From assembly GCA_021292105.1 (NCBI GenBank), contig CM037865.1:65655630-65719629 (forward strand): a DNA stretch of 64,000 nt. The letters run 5' to 3'. Of the stretch, positions 12,709 to 22,869 are shown piece after piece (position 1 is the first letter of the stretch; every line of letters starts with the position of its first letter). The stretch is from Anadara kagoshimensis. Lineage: Eukaryota; Mollusca; Bivalvia; Arcoida; Arcidae. The translations under genes were made by a program, and so were the position numbers. The notes under the pieces were generated by a model. That model worked only from the letters and a program-made list of their open reading frames with translations, did not search any database and was not told the origin of the DNA.

Positions 12709-13380
12709 CTGAACAAACCACTAATACTAAAGTCTGTTTACAACCAATTAGTCTCTTGGTTTTTGTCCCTTTTCATGGGGTTAACGTGTGAATAAAAATC
12801 ATAGCTTTTTGCATCGTGAAAACAAGCCCATGCCGTAATGTGGCCTGTTGTAACCGGTGTCTAATCTACACTCTTTACTTCATATTAAAACTTTTTAATA
12901 TTGCCTTCGATATCGCTATGTAAATTATTTTAGCGCCATTTTCCTAACCTTTACGGCGATACCAAAAACAGGAGTGAGAGGGTTTTTCATATGCTAATCA
13001 GTTTTTGTTACGGGTCATTTACACAATCTTCTTCGATTCTACGGAGATAGTCACCCCAACCACGTGTATATTAATATCACAACCAGTTTTCCTAAAACTT
13101 TTTTTAAGTGAATGTCTCTAAAAATCAGCACAGTTGTTGATTTATCGTTGTTATTTTATTCATATTTTCTGCTACAATGATCAGAAATATTTGTTATTAT
13201 AATCCGGTTACCAAATTGCTAAAGTCAAACTTGACCGACTTTTACAACACGTGTACACCTGATCATGAATACGATAGTTCTTGCCAACCACCAAGTAGAT
13301 TTGACAAAGTTCTTGCAGTCTTTCTGCTTATCCATACACATTATTTATAATTTTAATTAGTTATCTTAATTTACCATTTA

Positions 13381-13393
13381 AGAATAATGGTAC

Positions 13394-13425
<32 letters not shown>

Positions 13426-13595
13426 CATTGTCTCAAATAATGATTTGCACGTGAATTGTTTTAAGTTTGTCAAGGTTAAGTATCACCGTTCTTACATGAA
13501 TTTCAGTAAGAATTATGGTACAACGAGAGAGAGAGAGAGAGAGAAAGAGAGAGGGTTGTCTCAAATAATGATTTACACGTGAATTGTGGCAAGAA
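13381..13595. repeat. Duplicated ~127-bp segment containing (GA)n microsatellites
   Basis: Two direct copies start at 13,381 and 13,509. Each carries 'ATGGTACAACGAGAGAG', a (GA)n run and 'TTGTCTCAAATAATGATTT'. The GA runs differ in length and purity. Confidence 0.9.
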
Positions 13596-14051
13596 TGCTA
13601 TATTTCGTACAAAAATCTTGTAAATAAAAATTTTTAGTACATGACGTACTCTTACGTGCAGAACTATAACACCATATGTGGATAAATTTAAATAATTTGG
13701 GTAATTTTATAAACAAATTTATGAAAACAATATCCGCCCCTGTCAATCATGAGTAGCGTTGCGTATCAACATATTGTCGATAAGTATTTCTTATGCAAAT
13801 TAGATCAGTATTTCCCTGTCCGAAATGGTTTCGACCGAAATGTAGGACTTAGACAAAATAGCCGTTGCTCAAAATTGACCAAAATTTACGGAGTATGGGG
13901 CAAAACTGAGAAAAGTTTAAGGATAGAAATATTAAAAATTAATTACGGCATGAATTGTATAATAAATGTACGATTTTACTTTTACACTAAAACGTTTCGT
14001 TTTAAAGAATTTTACGAAAGACCGAGAGACTAAAGGATCGTACTAGTCGAG

Positions 14052-14346
14052 TTCACAAATTATGTTGAAGGAATGTTTGTTGATGCAGCTTATGAGTCGG
14101 ATTGGTTCATCAGTAAAGTGACCAATGTCGACAATGATGTAGAAATCACTTTTATGCAAAAAATATGGTTATGGAGACGATATTGGGTTTATTAAATGGA
14201 CATTACGTGATGATACCATATGGGTAATCTACAAAGACATTTTGTCGGTTGTTCCGGAACCAACTCTCACTGGAAAGCGGAAGATAACGTTCAAATTCGA
14301 TAGGGACGTCGTAAACCATATTGGGAAACAACATAATCCAAATTGA
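14052..14346 (+). pseudogene. SH3-like C-terminal domain remnant of the same uncharacterised family
   Basis: Reads VEGMFVDAAYESDWFISKV and EVEITF-like sequence. The frame then slips by one base in an A run at about 14,157-14,162, and continues GDDIGFIKWTLRDDTIWV, ILSVVPEPTLTGKRK to the stop at 14,344-14,346. The pattern (acidic beta-barrel, F-x-W, W-V, P-x-P-T-x-T-G-K) resembles the C-terminal domain that goes with the Cys module above. The single-base slip marks it as decayed or as a sequencing error. Function unknown. Confidence 0.5.
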
Positions 14347-15330
14347 GAAAGACCCGTATACGGTAAGATATCATTTTAAGCGTTTTTTATTATATGTTTA
14401 TAACTTTTGTTTCTTCTAAATTTCTGTTAAAGGTATTTTTGTTTTTAAACGTTGGATTCGTAAATAAAGCACAACCAAATTTCCGGCAGATATGTTACAT
14501 TTACTCAATGAGTAAAAATACATTTTTTTCAATCATGAGTTTGTATTTTGATAGATTCAAATCGTTAAGTGTTTTGCTGAATACTGACCTAAGGCATGAT
14601 TAAATACAAATAATTAATAATTTCCAGAGATATTAAAATTCTTAACGACAAAAAATACGATAATCGTTTTAATGTATAAAATTTGCTTTTCCTCTAACCA
14701 TAAATTTAAAATATATTCATAACAAATTACCGTGAATCAAAACATGTAAATGTTTTTTATTTAGAACATTGTCCATTTATCATATTCCAATTGTTTATAA
14801 TTGCTAGCATTTTCATATTAATAATTTCTTTATTGCTGAATGAATATTTTTGGTGTAACGTATCTTGACAATTAGTAAATTTGGTATCAAAGTTCAATGT
14901 CCCGTATTTTGTCTAAAGAACAGTATTTTGGTGGCATTTTCTTATTTTTGTTCTCAAAACATATGTAGTTTGATGTTAAAATCAATCAATTTTATAGGTT
15001 TATTTTGTGCTTCATTTTTCAAGACTCGCATAAGTTCCACTGGTTAAAATAACAAAAAATCAATGATATAGATGCCTGTCTATTGAATTTTCCAGAGGAG
15101 TTTGCGGATTAAGATGGCTATTCTAAGAACTCAATATACTTGTCCTGCTTCCATTTATTAACAATTCTAGTCCAGTGACAGGTTGTACATTCATTTTGAA
15201 ATACAAAGTGTTTACAGAACCAAGACGAAAAGCGGTCGAGATGTTTGTCAAGATGTAGTCTTTTCTACATTTGACATCTTACCAAATGCGGATTCTAAAA
15301 AGTTCTAAAGAATAACTTGAATATCTTGTT
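14347..15330. other. No gene seen
   Basis: Very AT-rich. Short open frames at 14,394-14,603 and 14,865-15,047 have no recognised motif and biased, low-complexity composition. Confidence 0.5.
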
Positions 15331-15334
15331 TACC

Positions 15335-15458
15335 CTTCGGGAGCACCTGGCCTCACTTCCCTGGTGGAAGTTCACGTGTCTAACTTAACTTGTCAGTTCC
15401 AAAGTTTTTACTTTGCTTCTGGATTGTGATTCTGACATGGATTAGTATGTTTGTTTTT
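15335..15458 (-). repeat. Partial copy of the ~430-bp dispersed repeat, reverse orientation
   Basis: Contains 'CTTCCCTGGTGGAAGTTCAC' and ends in 'GGATTAGTATGTTTGTTTTT', the A-rich end of the family on the other strand. It abuts the next repeat exactly at 15,459. Confidence 0.85.
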
Positions 15459-16490
15459 AGCTCACCTGACCGAAAGGTCATGTGAGCTTATGGCATAGCA
15501 CAGCGTGTGTGCTTCGTTAACACCTATTTTCGACATCTCCTCTGAAACTGCGTGACAGATTTCAATGAAACTTGGTGAGAAGTATATATGGGCCGGTGCA
15601 ATTCAGATTTGTTCGTGTCGTTGCCATGGCTACAATAACTAGGTCAAGGTGACCTAGGGGTGCAAAAATCTTCTCCGAAAGTATTGATTGGAGAAAAAAT
15701 CTGATGTGATATTTGGCTTCTCTAGGGTCTTAAGCCTATAGTTTGTTCATTTTGTAAAATTCGGACATAAAATGGGTTACATGTTTTTGCGTTTAATTTT
15801 GAACAAATCGTAAAATAGCTTCAAATTGTTATAACTTGACTATTTGACTAGATAATGACATGGGGTTTTCAGTTTGACATCTTGTTAGTATCCTTAAAAT
15901 GAGGTCAAGGTCAATTATAAAGGTCGTGACCTAATTTTTTTACCTCTGATTATAATTATTATTTGGAAAACCATAAACTTTTTGTATAGGCATGCATATT
16001 AGAATGTTGTAGGTATTGATGCAACAATCATTTTTAGGTATAGAAAAAGGTCATGGGTTCAAAGGTCACAGATGCAAAACAATACCGAAATGGTTAATTA
16101 TCTCGAAAACTATAAACTTTTTGTATAGGCATGTATATTAGAATGTTGTAGGTATTGATACAACGATCATTTTGATGTATAGAAAAAGGTCATGGGTTCA
16201 AAGGTCAAGGTCACATATGCGAAACAATACGGAAATGGTTTATTATCTTGAAAACTATAAACTTTTTGTATAGGCATGTATATTAGAATGTTGTAGGTAT
16301 TGATACAACGATCATTTTGATGTATAGAAAAAGGTCATGGGTTCAAAGGTCAAGGTCACAGATGCAAAGCAATAATGAAATGGTTAATTATCTTGAAAAC
16401 TTAACTTTTTGTATAGGCTTGTATATTAGAATGTTGTAGGTATTGATACAACGGTAATTATGATGTAAAGAAAATAGTCATTGGGGTTTC
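15459..16490 (+). mobile_element. Element with terminal hairpin and internal ~140-bp tandem array
   Basis: It starts with the imperfect hairpin AGCTCACCTGACC-GAAA-GGTCATGTGAGCT (15,459-15,488), a terminal motif common in bivalve repeats. Inside are about 3.5 tandem units. The marker ATAAACTTTTTGTATAGG lies at 15,973, 16,112, 16,257 and about 16,400, so units are 139-145 bp. Each unit carries 'AAAAAGGTCATGGGTTCAAA'. No coding sense was found. Confidence 0.75.
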
Positions 16491-17160
16491 AGTATTTATG
16501 TTACAAATCCGGTAGATATGAATTAGAATACCTGATGCTGAACAGGCATTCTGGTTATCTTGTCAAGCACCATAAGGATTGCAAAAAATATACTAAGATA
16601 CCAGCCATCGTCAAATCTATGATAGACAACAAACATAATGTTGTGTTTGGCATCAAGCAAACGGTATCTCAATAAACAAAATCTGTGCACTATTGCTTTG
16701 TGATTTGTTTCTTTATTGGAATGAAGCAGACCTTATGCAGAATCTGGAAGGAGTACATCTTTTAACTATAAATGTTAATCACCTTGCACATACCGGTTCA
16801 CTGTTTCCCAAAAAGCAACGTAAAAAGTTTGAACACAATCAGGTTTAATTGAACGCAAGATAGTAAGATGCTCAGATGAACAGATGCTCTGGTAATCATC
16901 TGTTTAGCTACCTACACCAGGCACGTGCAAAATCAAAATTTAGAATGAAAGGAACAATATCCAGGATAATTTTGGGTACGGAAACTTTATATGGATAAAC
17001 CATATTGTGATGATATATTGCCACATACAAAGGAAAGTTGATTATAGAGAAAATGACCACGTTCAAGCTTCAAATTTAGCCTTTCTCTGGGTGTGAAAAT
17101 TGTGTTTTGTTACAAATATTAAATGTGGCAGCTGTTTAGTTTGTGAAGGGTAGACGGATT
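16491..17160. other. No gene seen; one repeat fragment
   Basis: A piece of the dispersed repeat is seen at about 16,915-16,975 ('AGAATGAAAGGAACAATATC'). A 64-codon open frame at 16,481-16,675 has no recognised motif. Confidence 0.45.
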
Positions 17161-17179
17161 TCTCAGGAAACTCGCCTCT

Positions 17180-17330
17180 AACCGATTTAGCTAGACTAAA
17201 TTTGGTTTTATAATTTTGGTCTAAGCACCACTGATGGGGAGTTGTATTCCGAAACGGTCGTCTGGTGCTGTAAAATTAACACTGGTATAATATGTAACAA
17301 GGCTGGAGCCAAAATATGCCATGATATTTG
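17180..17330 (+). mobile_element. Hammerhead-repeat copy 1
   Basis: Shares 'AATTTGGTTTTATAATTTTG' upstream and an 'ACTGGTATAATATGTAA' downstream block with the copies near 18.3, 31.6, 41.7, 43.1 and 44.6 kb. It carries the ribozyme-like core at 17,224-17,269. Confidence 0.75.
17224..17269 (+). ncRNA. Hammerhead ribozyme (type I), copy 1, one core base changed
   Basis: Stem I AGCACCA pairs with TGGTGCT. The core reads CTGATGG (expected CTGATGA, so the conserved A9 is G), then a hairpin GGAGTTGTATTCC, GAAA, a short stem III CGGTCG, and TC before the predicted cut after 17,262. The A9 change makes self-cleavage unlikely. The C:G pair in stem I where copy 2 has T:A is a compensating change. Confidence 0.75.
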
Positions 17331-18234
17331 TAATTGTTAACCTTGTAAAACATAAAATAAAAGCAGTCAGTCGCAGTGATTATAACAGTGTCGTAAAAAG
17401 TGGATTGCTCTACTAACGGGAGTAAATGTCTACGGGCGCAAAATGATTGCTTTACAAAATGAATGATATCACTGTCACATCAGCGGTCAATATTTTATAT
17501 CGGGTAACTATTGTTAATTTATCCCAAAAAGATATCATTTGCATGATATGCTATTCAATTTACACCTGTTCAATTTTCTCGCGGTGACATCCAAGCCAAG
17601 AAGAAACCACCGAGATAGTTATGAAAATCCCTAGAAAACAATTACATGTGTATTTATAATTGAATGTAAAATGACTGTTATCAACAGTAATGTTTTGAAG
17701 GCATCGTCAAGCCCAGATAAAACAAGTCATAATTGAAATACAAGATAGAATATGAAGTAGAATTTAAGGAATTAGTCGTGTCTTTTATTTAAAGCTTACC
17801 AGGATAGTTGGTATTCACATAGTATTATCCCAAGATTTTCGTAGAGATGGATGTATATCTTTATGTGGTTTAGAATGCTTTGGCGACAGTCTTCTCTCTC
17901 CGACAAATTTTAGTGCTAACAAATGAGTTGTAATTATCATCATTTCAGTTAATTGTGGACATTAAGTACTTAATGCGGATAAATTCAGATTGTAAGCAGT
18001 CTGCTTGGTCTTAATGCTAAGACAATTACATGTAATGCTAAAATTGGAAAAGTGTTTGGTGTTGTATGAGTTCAACTGATTGATATGATTTGAAATATAA
18101 CCCTCATAGTAAAGTCTTTAAATTGAGTACATTCCAATCATTGAGCGTATGCATTGATTTTGCTTTCTTTTGATATAGCTAGAAAATAAAAGATACCACC
18201 GATCTTAAAATTCCGCTTCATGACAAATGCATTT

Positions 18235-18700
18235 CTAATGTCAACTTCAATTTCCTTAACTGTTGGTAATATATTTTTTGGTCCTTTGTGTATATGTTCA
18301 ACATCTTGAAAAAAAATTTGGTTTCACAATTTTAGTCTAAGCACTACTGATGAGGAGTTGTATTCCGAAACGGCCGTCTAGTGCTGTATAATTAAAACTG
18401 GTATAATATATTGCTTAAACTACTGACCCGGTATCTCTGCTGTTGGATGTTTCCCCGTGCGTATCGCAAACTTAGTAGGCAATAATTGTGTATTATTTTC
18501 AGAACTATACTATTGTCTAAACTTGCTGCCAGTAAAAATCTTAACTACGATTCCTCAAAAACCAAGGTATACTCCTTCATGCAAAGTATTTCCTTAGCTA
18601 AATTTTGTAAAATATATTTTAGTCTTTTAAATATCTTTTCAACATCTTTGAGAAAAAAATAGTTTCACAGCACTGTGTACTGTGTCATATACCATTTTTT
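18235..18700 (+). mobile_element. Hammerhead-repeat copy 2, with a second partial unit downstream
   Basis: The block 'TTTGGTCCTTTGTGTATATG', 'TTCAACATCTTGAAAAAAAA', ribozyme, 'AAAACTGGTATAATAT' is followed at 18,500-18,660 by another upstream block ('TCCTCAAAAACCAAGGTATA', 'GCAAAGTATTTCCTTAGC'). The second block matches sequence preceding the ribozymes near 31.6 and 43.2 kb. It looks like overlapping or tandem units of one repeat family. Confidence 0.7.
18340..18385 (+). ncRNA. Hammerhead ribozyme (type I), copy 2, canonical core
   Basis: Stem I AGCACTA pairs perfectly with TAGTGCT (7 bp). The core CTGATGA is at 18,347-18,353. Stem II GGAGT..ATTCC has one G:T pair and a 3-base loop. GAAA is at 18,367-18,370. 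Stem III is the palindrome CGGCCG. The cut is predicted between 18,378 and 18,379 after GTC. All conserved core bases of the hammerhead are present. The very short stem III is as in retroelement-borne hammerheads thought to act best as dimers. Confidence 0.88.
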
Positions 18701-18741
18701 TTATTTAATCATACAATACATTCAAAAAATGGTATATGACA
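18683..18741. repeat. Short inverted repeat
   Basis: TGTCATATACCATTTTTT and AAAAAATGGTATATGACA form 18-bp perfect arms around an AT-rich loop. Confidence 0.85.
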
Positions 18742-18749
18742 AATAATTT

Positions 18750-20040
18750 TATACGTGACGGGCAAATTTTCTGGCTTTATTTTTTTAAAGCAACGGGGTT
18801 GGCGTGCTTTTCCGATTACTAACGTTTTCACCTTTTCTCTCGTCATCGATGCTCACAGTGTGATCGTAATAAGTTACTTAGAACGTTTCCCCTAGCACAG
18901 TCACTACCCTTCAATCAACATGTTTTATTCGTCGTATCCCGAAAAAAGACCCGTTTCGCCCATGTTAAAAATAAAAATAAAAAATTGGTCACACCAAGCA
19001 CAAATGTTATTTAATGTTCTTTTTTCTATTCGTCGACTGTTACATCATTAAGTTCCCCTTTACACCAATAAAACTTTAAAATGCGACATTGTGACGTTCT
19101 TTGAACGACTCTATCCACCGGTTAGAAGCTTTAAAATAAGTTTTTTTAAATCCTTTGCGAATAATAACCGTAAAGCTTTTTCTTTGATTAATAGACCTGC
19201 AATGTTGATCAGTTTTGTTGAAGCGCCTTTAAACCATTCAAAGCATAAATCATTCATTTTTCATTATGGGTAAAATGCCTTTTCTGTTTTTGTCTTGGCT
19301 TATATTGCTTTCGACATTCTCAATAAATTTGGATTTTCTTTTCACAATATTCAAAATTTGTGTTCGTCAGACATTATATTCTTCCGCTAATTTGCGTGAC
19401 GACAATCCAGATGCGTTTTTTTTTTTTGATAACGTCAATTTTGTTTAAGCGACGATGCTTGTCCGGACAAACACGTGTACTAACAGGACATTTTATCGGA
19501 CATCTTTTTCCTAAAGGAAAACCGGACTTTTTATCTGTGAATCGAAATGTGGAAACGGCAAGCTTAATTTTGTAAGAATAGCAAGTTCTTTCTTACATAT
19601 GGTGTTTCCTGTGGTTTCTTTTATGTCCGAATTAAGTATCATTGTAAAACGATGTTGGAATCATAAAACCAATGCAACTGCTACAGGTGTTGACATTTGG
19701 CAGCGTTCCCGACTCCATCAATATTGTCACGTGACTTTCACATAATTATCATGTCTTTCCAATATGAAATCGAAAGAATAGGGTTGCTTTGTTCTTATAT
19801 ATTTTCTTTACAAAAGGGTTTGCAACTGATATATAGTTTATGAACACTGAAAAAAACCGTGTAGCTGGATAGTTGGAATTTGTTTGTTTGATAATAATAA
19901 ATGCCTGTTAATGGATAAAATAAATAAATGTTACTGACTATATTATACTATATATCCTAATAACAATTTAAGCTAATCCAAATTTAAACTATATTGATTT
20001 TAAACAATTTATAATATTTCATTTATTTATGAGTTTATTT
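18750..20040. other. No gene recognised
   Basis: Somewhat less AT-rich around 18.8-19.6 kb, with several overlapping 60-70-codon open frames in different frames and no motif. It may be a decayed element, but nothing firm can be assigned. Confidence 0.4.
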
Positions 20041-20045
20041 TTTAT

Positions 20046-21165
20046 TTTACAGGATGAAAATACCAACAAAAGCAAATGCAGAATATATTCACCAGGAAAA
20101 TGGTTATAGCTCTTCAAACATCAGATGTGAAGGAGTGTCAGCTTACAAAACGCTTCAAAGGTTTATGCAATTCTTCAGTCAACTGGAGTTTTTGGGATTA
20201 TCAGTGATGTGATGATACTTTAAAATCTAAGCCTCTTTTGAGCATGGAAGAACAATCTAGATTGGCAGAGAATTTGACCTTCATGGCATCACTTGGATAT
20301 GGATATTCTAGATCTGAAGTGGTAGATATAGCTTCCCAGTATGCTGTAGAGTTTAGAAGAAGAAACCTAGATAATCCGTTTAGTTTGCAATAGTTTAAGT
20401 CCTTTAAAAACGCTGGCCACGTCTCGTCTTGAACTTCACAAACCAAGGAGTTTATCTTTCTCTCGGGCAAAGGCTGCTTCACAGAAAAATAGTTGGATGC
20501 AATTTTGAAAAAATATGACTTACAGAACAAACCATATTGTTTATACAACATTGATGAAAATGGAATAAATCAGGAACATACTCCACCTTTTGTAGTTGCT
20601 GACAAGGGAACTCAGCCTCCTGAAATAACAAGTGAGATGTCGACAAGCATCACTGTTATTGGTCGTGGAAATGCAATTGACACTCGTCTACCTCCATGAA
20701 TTTATTGTTTTTCAAGGAGCTCGCATGAGCAGTGAACTACTGGATGGCTACACACCTGGTACTGATGGGTCTGTCAGTCCTACAGGGTGGTCTAATGGTG
20801 AAATATCCAAGAGAGAGAGAGAGAGAGAGTTGAAGGAACACTATGAAATATGTACAGGACTTATCATCAGATAAACATGTAATTGTTTTTTATATGGGGT
20901 GTAAATCTCATGTGTCGTTAGAACTCATTGACTGGGTTAGACTGAATAACATAATCTTATTTGTGTTTTCAGCTCACACTAGTCATCTAGATGTAGAATG
21001 TTTTGTCCATATTCTGTTGCACTTAATTTTGCTATGCATAAATATATGAAGGCTACAAAACAGAAAATCACAAGGTACAACACTGGTCAGATAGCAACCA
21101 AATCATACACCCAGGCTATGTCTGCTGAAAGAATAAAATCAGCCTTCCGCCAAACTATATAATTT
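20046..21165 (+). pseudogene. Dead pogo/Tigger-type (CENP-B/Jerky-like) DDE transposase
   Basis: Pieces in several frames line up with a DDE_1 transposase. In order: 'GYGYSRSEVVDIASQYAVEF' (about 20,290-20,350), a slipped 'RPRSLSFSRAKA'-like piece, NIDENGINQEHTPPFVVADKG (first catalytic Asp in NID, 20,550s), 'TGWSNGEI', CKSHVSLELIDW, NIILF, and AHTSHLDVECF, where the usual LQPLD stretch is shortened. The second Asp before G-x-K-S-H is replaced (YMGCKSH). Internal stops, at least three frame changes and the lost catalytic residue show it is inactive. A (GA)n run interrupts it at 20,812-20,830. Confidence 0.8.
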
Positions 21166-21169
21166 TTTC

Positions 21170-22000
21170 ACTCTTATCAAGGGTGTTTGTATTAACTATT
21201 GAATATGATTGTAAACCACGAATTGTAGGCAACTGATCACAATTTATTTATTTGAAAATAGATTTTCAGAGTGGCAATTAACAGGAATTATTTCTGTATT
21301 TATGTTTTTTGGTGTTTGTTATTGTTAAATAAGTTCAACTAGTTACATCAAACTATCATATACAGGCAAGATTCCATATATCATTACAAATTAGTGTTCA
21401 TATCAGTTTAATCTATATAATTTTCAATATCTTTCTAAAGGTTCAACAAAGTCCTTCTCTTTCTGAAAAGTCAATATTTCATTAAAAACAATGAATGATA
21501 TTTTCTTTATAACTACTTGAAGATCTAACACAACACAGAAGCTTTTTTTTATTTGTTGTAATGTGATTATTGAATGGCTTATTTTTCTGCAGTTTCACGA
21601 TTTTCCTAAAAATACTTGTCAATATAGGAACGACTCCTGTAATAGCTATAAATGTCGGAACAGCTGGTACTAACGCTAAAATGCACTATTTGAATGAATG
21701 TTCGAAGTCATAGTATTAGTTTAGTCAATATTGGACCAAAAATTATAACTTCGTCTACATGCAGACACAAGTTAAATTAAGTAATCTTTCAATTCTTGAC
21801 AGTTTTTATTTTTGTATGCAACATTTAATTAACATTCGTCTTTAATAATTACATAGGCAAATTATACTTTTACGGTCTATACTGAGCTTTCTCGTGAATG
21901 GTAAACTTTTCAAAGTCTAAATATTATTTAACAGTATTTAAAGTCTTTTGATAATATTTAAGGAACAAAGTCATATTATGCAAAATAAAAGAATAAAATG
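21170..22000. other. No gene seen
   Basis: AT-rich flank of the dead transposase. No matching right terminal inverted repeat could be identified by eye. Confidence 0.4.
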
Positions 22001-22004
22001 TATA

Positions 22005-22170
22005 TAGTTCCATGTTCCTTTCACTTAATCTTGATTACACACGTGGCGGGTTTAGCTAGTCAAACAGGAGGTGCTTACCCTTCCGGAGCACATGACCTCA
22101 ATTCTCTGGTGGAAGTTCACGTGTTTAACCAATTTGTCAGTTTCAAAGTTTTAACTTTGCTCCTGGATTA
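22005..22170 (-). repeat. Partial ~430-bp dispersed repeat, reverse
   Basis: Family blocks in reverse order: 'GTTCCATGTTCCTTTCAC', 'ATTACACACGTGGCGGGTTT', 'CTCTGGTGGAAGTTCACGTG'. It stops at the hairpin element at 22,175. Confidence 0.85.
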
Positions 22171-22174
22171 ATTG

Positions 22175-22374
22175 ACGTATCGCCGGCCACGCCCACACTG
22201 TTCCGTCAAATGGCCGAATGCTTGATTTACATGCAAAAAAGAATGAAAACTCCGCCTGAATAGCACCATTTAATGAGATCACTGACACCTGTACGTCATT
22301 AGTTGCCGTGACGCTGCTTTGGTACCGTGATGGCGGCCAGTGTCGGAACATTGTGGGCGTGGTCGGCGATACGT
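22175..22374. mobile_element. 200-bp foldback element
   Basis: Arms of 31 bp at 22,175-22,205 and 22,344-22,374 (left starts ACGTATCGCCGGCCACGCCC) are reverse complements with two mismatches. It separates a reverse and a forward half-copy of the dispersed repeat, so the whole 22,005-22,600 block is a large inverted structure. Confidence 0.8.
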
Positions 22375-22379
22375 AAATA

Positions 22380-22610
22380 TTACGCCATGTGTGTAATCAA
22401 AATTGTGAAAGGAACATGGAACGTCAAATATATATCCAGGGCAATCCTGGACACAGAGACATCAAACTTATTTACAATAACTTTGATGACGGCCATAAAA
22501 CTTTTTAGGCCCTTGATAAGCCTGGGCTTGCAATATCTCTGGGTCAACATTTTTTGCAAACAGTCCGCTTCGTTTAACAAAAACTTCGTAGTGGGAACAA
22601 ACTACGTATA
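22380..22610 (+). repeat. Partial ~430-bp dispersed repeat, forward
   Basis: Blocks 'AATTGTGAAAGGAACATGGA', 'CCAGGGCAATCCTGGACACA' and 'CCCTTGATAAGCCTGGGCTT'. It points away from the reverse copy at 22,005-22,170. Confidence 0.85.
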
Positions 22611-22869
22611 CCATAGCATATTAATTGGGAAACAAATACTTTATTTTAAAAATTTCCCCCAATAGTGTTGCGATATCAAGGGACCCAGGCTATTATATAA
22701 CTATTTTTGTATTTCTTTTTAGTTTTCCGCCACCAAATAACCCAGTATTTTATCAAGTCGGCGACACAAATTGATATCCTTTTGTGAGAATCAGTCACAA
22801 CAAATGGCATTTATTTGTAAAAAATAAGACCTGTTAAGAGTTAGCTGAGAATGACTGTTTCACTATGCT

